NCBI GenBank assembly: GCA_037903355.1
Contig: JBAJFE010000011.1
Location: 1,931,001-1,995,000 of the forward strand
Origin: Trichuris trichiura
Lineage: Eukaryota; Nematoda; Enoplea; Trichinellida; Trichuridae
Reading direction: 5' to 3'
Length of the DNA stretch: 64,000 bases
Part shown: positions 54,847-64,000 of the stretch, in pieces
How positions within the stretch are numbered: the stretch's first letter is position 1
How the letters are laid out: every line of letters begins with the position of its first letter
Notes under the pieces: generated by a model
The model's input: the letters and a program-made list of their open reading frames with translations, nothing else
Database searches by the model: none
Told to the model about the DNA's origin: nothing
Made by a program: the position numbers and the translations under genes

Positions 54847-57800
54847 ACTGACCTGTGAAATAGAGACACATCTAAAAGTGCAATGGATTGACAAAGCACA
54901 AATTTAAATGGGGACCAACAATACGCCGTCAATACTACTCGTAGCCTACCTCGTTCAACCTCTGAAACGGGTTACAACCGTAAAAATGGCAGTTTCCCGT
55001 TATCATTGGGCACCCATACTGGCTAAGGTCACTTATTGAATTGTCAATGTAGCACTTGATCTTATCGCTGTACAATGTATGGTAATCACCAAACGGTAGA
55101 TATCCCACAGCCATGTATTACTATGTTGTCAAATGAACAAGTAATCAATAATAAGGCTACGAAGAAGGACAATGCGCCTGCCATTCAGTAGCCCAACTGT
55201 TGATGGCGTAAAAAACAAGCCGCGTCTGCGTGGATATTCCTCGTTATTCCCATAAATGGCCATCTTACGTCCTTTACTGTTTTTTCATTGGTTATTCAGT
55301 ATTTATTGATCAACGAACATTGACGTTCAAAATTTGACGAGTTATTTTCCTAATGCAACATATCATTGGTTGTCCATTCAGCTACGAACAATGGCGGCAT
55401 CTTTCTTTATAGCGAACATTTTGGCATCCTTTTCCATTTCTAACAATTGCCCTTCCCTTCGGCTGTATAAAAAAAGCGTCCTTAGCAACAGTCGAGAAAA
55501 AAAGAAAGCTCGAGTTCTTTTCAATTAGCTACGAACGTGAAGCCAAAAAGATATGTTTGAAGTTAGCCGTTGGAAACGTTGGTCGCGTCGAGTCCGCCCA
55601 TCGCAGCACATTCAAAGAATTGGCTCGTCGCAAAGTAGCTACCGCTAGAAGATAAACAGAGAAGTTGAACTTTATCGATTGAGGTCGTCGACGACGTCTT
55701 TTTTGTCTTTCAGTGGGCTATGGCAACTCTTCCGCAAAACGGACGGAAAAATGCATAGCATTATTAAAGGGTCTGCTGCGCACGCAATCATTTCTGCTTA
55801 AAGAGGACTTCTTGCAGACGAGTATTATTCATTCGAGACATGCTTTAACGAGATCATCGTGATGCGTTCAAAAACAAAGAAAATCCGATGAATGGCCTAG
55901 TCGGGTCGTCAAATGACTCGCGCTGAAGGCTAGGACAAAAAGGTCGTTAACCCTTTGGGATTAATGGTTTAGTCACAAATGACTGTTCCCCAGATGAAGT
56001 TGTACTTCGCGTTGCGTCAAGGCGGCGAAAAGAGCTGAAGGATCTTCGTAAAGACCTTTTCCGAAGCATTCTACTTTCGAGCGCCTCCGCAATTTCGCTT
56101 TTCAAACTTTCATTCGCTACCGAAGCGGCAAAAAGACAAGCGCTGTCCATTCAGTTTGACAGAAGAACTTTCCAGAAACCACCGGTTTGGCAAAACTGAA
56201 CTCCTTATTTGGACAGTACCTTCGTAAAACTAGGTAAGATATTCAACAAACGTCGTCTATATTTTATCTAGACTTTCTCAAGTTTTGTTTAAATTTTGTA
56301 AGTTACAGACAACTTTTTTTTTATTAAGAACAATTATAATGATGAGAGCAGACACGTCCGTCGCAAAGTCTCCAAATATTTGAATATGCACAGAACCTGC
56401 AAATCATTTAGCTTTCCACCACCCGAACGACCAGTTAGCGGGTAAAGTTGGGATAACAAGGCTTCACTGTTGCTTTGTCACGTCAAAATGCTGTTGATTT
56501 AAGAAAGAATGGAAGTTTCTAGTCCCAGCATCGGCATTTACAAGCAACAATTTCTAAATGCCAAGTGCGGGACTAGAAAGCGTCCTCAAAGCTGCACATG
56601 TTTCCGTTACGTCGCGACAAAGCAGAGTGAAACTATGCGAGCCGAATCCCGAAATATTCGGCTTACAAAAAAAAAGTTTCTGACGCTTTACAGTAGGCGT
56701 CAAGCGTACGCATAATGAATCGGGAGCGGAAAAGTTGAAACCGCAACGCCATTTTAATTCGGTCCATCTTTAATTCCCGCATTTTCCACTTAGCCGATCG
56801 TTGTCTTTCCGCAAATGGGCTTTTGCGTAGCATCTGCGGCGGTTGAAACGTCCTATTGGCCTCGGAGCTTTTCGCCAAGCGCAATTGTAAAGGTAAATCA
56901 ATGTCCAAGCATCAAGTACAGCTCGTTTCTTGAATGATAAGGTCGGTAGGCTTTTTCCCCTCCCAAGAAGGGGTTTCTCGCCGACGCGCATCAAACAAAA
57001 GTCTAATTTAATTTTGAAAAAAAAACCAGAACATTTTTAAACTTTTTAAACTGCCTACTTAAGTTTCGTTGCTCTCCAATCTATTGTCTAAAGAAAAGAA
57101 TACTCGCGCCCACTAATTTACAATTAAATCCGAGCTTTTTGGGTTACGACGAATGAGTTGCCCATATTGAACGAGCGTTCCACATTTTCAATGCGCTATA
57201 CAAAAAGAAAAGCTGACAGCACCTGGGTTGCTCTTAGCTTCGTTTCTATTGTCAACTGTGAACCGACGCCTCCCTGAAGATAAATTTCGTCCAACAGACA
57301 AGAAGTCAAAAGTTCGAATAGTAGAATAGCCAAAAAATGGCTTCACCAACTGAGAAGCCATTTCGTAATATTAATATTTTCTTCACTACAGCTACCGGTA
57401 CACCATTTAGAATAACAGCGCTTCGGAAGAATTGATAAATATTATTATGCAAACGTTAGCTCTGCAAGCTATCGGACTATTCGCACTGCCGACGAAGAAG
57501 TGACCAACTTTTTTTGTGGGAAACTCTCATAGAACAATCGTCTGCCTACCTTTAAATTCTATTTATGGAAAGTAAGGTCCGCCATTAAGCAAAGCTCAGC
57601 TTGGGACCACTGCGCTAAAATCCCAATTGGGTAAACGATTACATATTGTATGGAGGAGGAGAAAACAATCGGAACTACCAAAAGGTAGTGCAACTTTTGT
57701 CTACAAAACGTTTTCAGCAGTAACGTAGTGACAAAGATAAAACTAGCCTACAGGCAATTGTTTTTCACAAAATTTGCATAGCACCTATGCGCCTCCTCTA

Positions 57801-58694
57801 GCACAGCTTAAGTCATTTCTCGTCAACATTTCAGCTAACGTACAACCGTCGAAGACTTAAACTGTAGCTTAGTTTTTTTTTGACGCGGTGGCAAAACCTC
57901 GCTGACTTGAACGTATTGTACATTTTCTTGAACGCTGCAATGGCAGACATACGTAAGGTACGCGTACCGTTCTTACGGGTTCTGAAAGGCCAGTTTAGTC
58001 ACAGTACGAATTAATTAGCTCCGCCGGCTTACGAAACCCTTTGACGTCCCATTTATGCATTGAAAATGGCAACAGTAAAATTTCCTAATGCGCCACAAGC
58101 TTCCAAGTTGCCGTCGTGGCAAGAATTGTACGATACAATAAGTCAACGTTAATTGGCCAATTCGCCATTTTTAAAAAGAATAAGATGGAACGACAGAACA
58201 GTGAGTCGCCTACTTTTCGAGGCAATTTCACCAAGAACGACCGCCTTGAAAGCATTACACAAAACAGTGAAAGCTTTGTTCAATAGACTAGCGCGGATGG
58301 CTGCTATCAAGCCATACGCTCTCTAGTCGAAGAATGCCCTAATATTACTCTATTGCTATGTTTTACCGTACGCGAATCAGACTGCCAAAATAGGGCCAGT
58401 AAATGACTAAAAGGCGTAGATGAATTGGCGCCTATCTGCTTTGGGACGACGACAAGCAAACAAGTCAATAGAAAACTTCACAAACAACCACTTACTAAGG
58501 GAGTATTTTTAATTTCAAAACAAAAACTTGCGTAGCCACGAACGTTTAGAAAGGATCAACCATCTTGTCGTTGCGAATCCCGTTGAGACGACTGAGATGT
58601 CAGCCAGTCGGCTTTTACAATCGTACAATTTTGCTCTTCGCGCATAGGGGAAAGAAGAAAGGAGAATAATAGATCAACAGTACTATTCAACCTG

Positions 58695-59024
58695 TTGACA
58701 ATTACGCTAGTCGTCGCAGATCATTTCAACAAGTGGCCAAACGAGAAGACAACAACAAAGGAAGCTCTGTGCGGCTACAGTGAACAACTGTCTATTCAAC
58801 AAACATTTCGTTCGCCATTATTCCCAACCGAAGGAATGCGCCATAATGGCCAAATGGAATGGGTGGATTGCAGTATTACGCAACAGCCAACTGACTGTCA
58901 CTTGAATTTGGGTCAGCGTAACAGAACGAAGTTTAAAAAACAGACACTTTGCCCCATAAATGGAGCGTATCTGAATTTGTACGGCCAACTGTGCGTAGAG
59001 TTCACCCAATCGAGCCTACGGTAG
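58695..59024 (+). mobile_element. Possible Ty3/gypsy integrase relic
   Basis: A 109-codon frame without a recognisable gene context begins ITLVVADHFNKWP, close to the LVVxDxFTKWxEA block at the start of gypsy-type integrase cores, followed by TKEAL. A later SPLFPTEGM could be a worn version of the TPYHPQxNG block. The two are closer together than in an intact integrase. No LTRs, RT or gag segments were seen nearby. It is a decayed fragment at most. Confidence 0.3.
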
Positions 59025-61112
59025 ACGCGCGAAAAAGCTTAGTGCCCAACAACGTACGCGGACTTTGCCTATGTCCTACGAACGCATATATGCGTGCGTA
59101 GCTATTTTAAATTCGGAAGGGAAAAGCGTTTACGCTGTCCCGCTGAGAAGACAAGAAACTAAGAATAGTGTCACTTACTGATTTGTTAGACGACATCCCA
59201 ATGTGTCAAATGACAACCGGTTGGCAACTAACTGCACTGCGTCAAACAAGTCTGCTTGTTTGCATGGTTGCACTAGTTCAGGTTCATATATATCGATGAC
59301 GGTCGAGCTTTGACAGACGTTTATGTTCATCAGTTGTCGTTGACGAAACCCAATGGAAGCGAGCGAATTTTGAAACCGAATCTTCCGTTCAATCAGAATA
59401 GTTGACACCAACCAATGCAAAGGTGCGGTTCAAACTAACGATCCATTTTACGTCTTTGGCGGATAAGGTCGGCACCTTTGACGTACGTTGTCTACGTAGG
59501 AGCGGTCGATTCCATTGGCAAAGCAACCTTGAACCGCAAAAGGCAATCCAACTTGGACGGCGTCTCGTCAAAGGACGACCAGTCGGATCAATGAGCCAAT
59601 CTTAATAAAGTTGTTGGCAGCTTAAGACAAAAAATAGCAACTGCGCTATTCTTGTACTGTTAAAAGTTCGAGGCGAACTACTTGTCGTTCAACAGCAAGC
59701 AATTAAGCACTCCTTATGCGCGCGTTTTACAGAAAAAGCGCATCATCATTAAGGAGGAAAATATCAGATTCAAAGAACAGTTTTAAAAGACCATTGCCCG
59801 TAAACAGTTGCCAAACGAGCAAACAATCCATTGGAGCGTTTTGTGAAAATTATTAATTTTCTCCGTTTGCATACACCGCTTCCAACTGTACAAGCAAAGA
59901 CGACTATTTGCTTGGCATAAGAAGCAACTTGAAAAATTCCAATTTCCCAATATTGATTTATTCAATTCGGTTGATTTCGTTTGTCCGTCATAAACCATCG
60001 ACGCGTGAGTAACCCGCACAAAAATCGCCAATAGGAAACGCCAACTTTTGCCAATCTTTTCGCTCTTTTGATTAAAGGTTGGTCCCACACTGAACTCAGC
60101 AAAACGACTCAATGGGCTACTATGACTACTTGACAGTCGCCCGTCTTTGATGCAATCGAAATAAAAGGATAAAACGCTTTTGGCGTTCGCTATTTGTCGG
60201 AGAAAAATGGCGATTCAGTTCGAATTCAAACTTGAAAGTGCTGCGTCTTTTTTGTTCAACTTTTGAGCAAAATATTGACTTTGTAAAAGTCCACACTGAC
60301 CAAAAGGTTATCTATCAAACATGGCTCTCGAAGAGATGATCTGTAACCTTTCTTGGAGCAATTGTGTCACATCGTCTCTTTATCCGACCCGCTTGGCGAC
60401 AGTTAACATCAACATTTTTGACTAAGCGCATTGACGAGCCGCATTCTTCAAAGCCATTTACTATCTACGGTCCTTCGTACGAGTCACTTTTTGCCGCCAA
60501 CAACGAATGGCAAGTTTAGTCCAAGAATCGCTGGACAACTGTCCAATGGCAAAAGCATGCTCACTTCTATTGATGTACTTGCGGAAATTATCTCCACTCA
60601 TAATTAACTTTGCACGGCATTTCAGGTAGTTTAAGTCGACGAACCACAATTGCCAATGCTTTTCCAATTTTGAATTTTCGATAAGTTAGAGTACTGCCGC
60701 CCTAACGTGTTTACGAAAAACCAATCGCAACAAGTCAACCAGTAAGGGTGCAAGATGGCTGCTAACTACAGATTCTTAAAGATAAAGCGGAAGACTTTGT
60801 TAAGTTCTGCTGCGGCCAACTTATCAAAAAACAGCAAATAATCGCTTTCAGAACATCTAAAGACTGCGAGCGGGAAAGTGATTAGCAGGTAGAGTAATGC
60901 AAAGGGATACTGTAGACTTTTCAAAGCAGTTAAGTGAACTCACTTGCGCAAAACCGCTTCGTAATGGCAGGACAGACAACCTGGTTGCTCTTGATCGTCA
61001 CAGACTTCACTTTCAACAGTTTCCACGAAGTCAGCGTTGCCCGCGCATAGCCACGTTGAACCATTGTTCTAGGTAGTCAGGTCGGGTGAACTGAAGGAAA
61101 TTAAAAATTTCA

Positions 61113-61162
61113 AAAGCGATACTGTTTAAATTGACGGACGTCAGATTAAACAGTATCGCTTT
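61113..61162. repeat. Short inverted repeat, 16-bp arms
   Basis: AAAGCGATACTGTTTA (61113-61128) pairs exactly with TAAACAGTATCGCTTT (61147-61162), with an 18-base loop that itself contains GACGGACGTC. It could be a hairpin or protein-binding palindrome. Confidence 0.65.
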
Positions 61163-62210
61163 CGCCATTGCAAAGGGTAAAGTATGCCTATCGTTTGCGT
61201 GAGGTAAATATGTGACCCTGTAGGCGCCTAACTTCATAGGCGTCAAGTTAAACGACTCCGTGTCGACAGAACGTGACTATATCTGCACAGCCTAATAAAA
61301 TGTCAAATGAAACAGTGGCAAATGTTTTTTTCCGTTTTACTTACTTGCAGCTGCTGAGAGGAGGTCTACACGTAGTCGCTTCAACCTATTTGATCAGCTG
61401 AACATGAAAAGTAAACGATTACGTCAGCGCGAAGCAAGCTTTGGTTGTTTCAATTTCTAGGCTTAACAAACAAACCCCGAAGAACAACAGACAGCTAACT
61501 TTCCTGAATAGAAAAAAACAATTTAGCTTTCAACATTTACAGTAAATGTGATTTTCAAGTTCTATGGTAACATCATTGCTTTGAAGCGATTCTATTTGTC
61601 ATTACAGACCGCTGCCAAGCAAAGAGGCAATTTTATGGAGGAATTTTAGATTTTTTTTTTGAAAGCGTTTACTTTCACAGCCTTTGAGAACTCGCCAGCT
61701 TACGCACTCTTGAAAATCAAGACGTCTGTAAATGAGTCAACCAATTGTATTCTGCATAAATTGCAAATCCATTGTTCAAATAATAACCAAATGTCACAAA
61801 AGTTTCCGAATTAGACACGTAATTAGTACTGTAGCTTGAATGGAAATCACGTACTACTAGTCCCATTAACTGTAAGCGATCTAGGCCTAAGTCTAAATCT
61901 TTTTTAGGATTGAATATCTAGCTTTTATGACACGACACATCGTTTACTAACATGCGTTTAAGTAGCAGTTTTGATCTTTTTAGAATTTCCGAATGAAACG
62001 CTTATGGCCCACTTGAACGTTGAATGTTTCCGTTTGCGTGAATAAAATATTATTTGAGATTATTTGTACGTTTGCTCATGTGAAAGATCAAAATATTGCT
62101 GCAAGGGCAAGTGCGCTAGGCTAAAGCATTGGCCAGTTAAGTTAGCATTGATCCTGCAAATCGAACATTCAAAAATTGCTACGGTTGATCGCGGAAGCCG
62201 CGCCTTTTGC

Positions 62211-63955
62211 ATGGCAGAAATGAGCAATAGAAGTGACGATGTTTCAGGTAAATTGTCGTTTGCAAGATATTTTCCCGAACGAATCGTAAGCGATGACATT
62301 GACTTGGAGTGCGGCACTGCCGACGCGTTGGAACTGCTCGCCAAAGACAGGTGGATTTCGCAAAAGTTATGCGGCGGCCAACAAGAGGATAAATTCGTAT
62401 GGCCCCCGGTAATTCCAGTGAAGCAGATCGAGCCGCCGTACAGATCCAAGATTCCTAGATGGTCTGCCGTTAATTTGCCCGAATCGGCATTACGCAACCG
62501 TTTTCTTACTTCTTCAAAGAAGCCCGCCATTCGTGTACCATCAAGGTCGAAGCGTTACGAGAAGCTATTAGCGGAATCGTTGTGCGACCAGTCACCTTAC
62601 AGGGTAAATATGTTAAATTTGGGCAATTGCCTTGGCGTCTATGAGGAACCTGACAAGCCAGCCTCCGTTACTGCCGCTTTTGCAACGGGCTCGCAAGCGA
62701 AGACACTTATCGTCAGCGCTTTCGAAATAACCGATGACGAAGATACTAAGCTGCAAACTTTGGAACAAGTGTCCGCCGTTGACTGGCGATTTGACAGCGA
62801 AATCGTTCAGGTAGAATTGGTAGAAAAGCTTGATCAGCCATGTTGCCTTCTTCGTCTAGCTGAACCAGCTTGTGCGATCCTTGTTCGCCTTAATTCCGAT
62901 TATGGAAGAACCGACTTTTCCACGCCTTTCCTTGATGAAGCGTTGCATGTTAGCTTTAGTCCTTACATTGCGGGTGAATATTTCGCCATTACCCCTTTGC
63001 TGATTCGAGTAGGCTCGCTTGTTTCGTCCGAATCTGTAAGCATAAATATACCTGAGCAAGCTTCGTTCTCTTTTGGCGACTGGAGTGGTTATCCCAGTTG
63101 CATTGCAGTTGGTGGAACCAACGGGTTGATTCTTTTGGACGTCCGATGCGCGAAATCCGGCAATTTGCCTCTAGCTAAGGAAAGTGTTTCCTGCATGCAC
63201 TGTTTGCGGGATAATCGAACTTTCTTACTATACGCCACCGAGACGAGCGTAAAACTGACTGACGTTCGGATGCCAAAGGCTCCCATTATTCAATGGAAGC
63301 ACATGCTGCTAGGAAATGCTAAATACATAGACTCTTTGTGCTTGGACGACCATCATTTGGGTCAAGTAAGAGAAGTTATAGTGGCAAGCAGAGAAACAAA
63401 TGACGCAACTGCATTTCCCTTATTGCAACCTTCGGAAAATGCTTCCCTCTTTTGTGGTTTGCACCCACCAAAAGTTTCCTGCAGTGTTGAAGATTTTTTA
63501 TTATGGCAGCAAGCCCATCGACCAATGGTTGCGGTGCCACCGTCTTTAAAGCAACGTTTTTTCGCCTCTATGCGCGGTATGCGTTCTCTTCGTCACGGCA
63601 TTTTGATTGCAAACGATGTGGGCGACTTGTACTTCCAAATACCATTGGACAACAATGCAACTCGGCTATGTACAATAAGGCGTTTGAAATTTGGAACAGC
63701 CGCTACGAGTACTCTGCTTCCGCTGTTGATTTGAATATCTTCTACGATCGTAAGTCCCAATCGGACATCCTTCACTATCCTCCTAGAATGGTAGCAGCTT
63801 GCAAAGGTGATATACCTCTTGGTAACTTCTTGTCCGGAACGGATATTCAAATTGACGTCTTGGAAGAGCAACTGGACAAACAGTGGTCGGATGAGAGTAC
63901 AGTTGACGATTCCCTTGGACAGATTATATCTTCGTGTTTTGTTGATCAATGCTGA
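62211..63955 (+). CDS. TAF1C/Rrn6-like RNA polymerase I factor (tentative)
   Basis: A long frame from ATG 62211 (open from 62064) runs to 63734 and appears to switch to a second frame ending at 63955, probably through a small intron near 63626-63700. Candidate donors are GAT|GTGGGC and GACTT|GTACTT; candidate acceptors are AATAAG and GGAACAG. The middle holds beta-propeller-like segments (CIAVGGTNGLILLDVR, LLYATETSVKLTDVRMPKAP followed by IIQWKHML, and HGILIANDVGDLYFQ). A reference to D-x-R, then W-x-H, then G-D-L-F/Y-x-Q is the layout of the TAF1C/Rrn6 propeller, part of the Pol I promoter selectivity factor. The end DSLGQIISSCFVDQC may not be the true C-terminus. It could equally be another WD-like protein. 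Confidence 0.42.
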
Positions 63956-64000
63956 CCTCTAATCGCCGCGTAGGCTGCCGCTCAGGGCAGAAGCGCTTTA

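Larger units (their letters stand above)
54847..62210. other. 7.4-kb gene-poor region
   Basis: I could not build any gene. Items of note: a TTTCTAGTCCC/GGGACTAGAAA inverted pair (about 56516-56580), a possible retrotransposon integrase scrap (58695-59024), and a 16-bp-arm inverted repeat (61113-61162). The upstream side holds the promoter of the GPCR and the far side that of the TAF1C-like gene. Confidence 0.5.

Noticed and set aside
54263..54907. 214-codon plus-strand frame
   Set aside because: It lies opposite the GPCR coding sequence and reads as its shadow; composition is not protein-like.
59783..60112. 109-codon minus-strand frame
   Set aside because: No motif or splice support found, and no other exon could be matched to it.
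1..64000. CRISPR arrays, bacterial operons, rRNA or tRNA genes
   Set aside because: No regularly spaced repeats or Shine-Dalgarno patterns occur, the DNA is clearly eukaryotic, and no cloverleaf with convincing A and B boxes was seen by eye. A covariance-model scan would be needed to rule out tRNAs.

Overview
The window is eukaryotic and reads as a nematode chromosome segment. Genes are split by many short introns, mostly 48-63 nt with GT..TTTCAG borders. Several genes have a splice acceptor just upstream of the start codon, as expected for trans-splicing. The gene set includes a tailless/nhr-67 nuclear receptor, PAN-domain and ZP-domain secreted proteins, and a divergent intronless PP1-type phosphatase. 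Base composition and intron size suggest a clade I (Dorylaimia) nematode, Trichuris-like. That assignment is inference and was not tested by a search.

Layout. 1-16 kb: a GLYAT-family acyltransferase, a five-PAN-domain secreted protein, a cysteine-rich secreted protein, and a minus-strand block of COP9 subunit 2 with a complete PP1-like gene nested in its largest intron, then RPS19. This part also holds a 123-bp-arm perfect hairpin and palindromic repeats. 16-24.4 kb: a gene-poor stretch with two more copies of a small palindromic element and one isolated coding-like segment. 24.4-31.9 kb: two tandem quiescin sulfhydryl oxidase genes sharing their intron positions. 32-44.5 kb: a dense block of conserved housekeeping genes (mitochondrial Phe-tRNA synthetase, NDUFAF5, RBM19/MRD1, a ZP-domain membrane protein, riboflavin kinase, glycine cleavage H protein, gankyrin/PSMD10, NDUFA5). 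46-47.6 kb: a divergent pair, a REEP/DP1 protein and an intronless nucleoside hydrolase. 49-54.9 kb: the nhr-67 nuclear receptor, a coiled-coil protein and a GnRH/AKH-like GPCR. 54.9-62.2 kb: gene-poor, with a possible gypsy integrase scrap. 62.2-64 kb: a gene resembling RNA polymerase I factor TAF1C/Rrn6.

Several products act together in mitochondria or flavin use. RFK makes FMN, the complex I cofactor; NDUFA5 and NDUFAF5 are a subunit and an assembly factor of complex I; QSOX uses FAD; GCSH and FARS2 are matrix proteins. Exon coordinates were worked out by hand from splice signals, phase continuity and family alignment recalled from knowledge. Junctions marked uncertain need transcript data.
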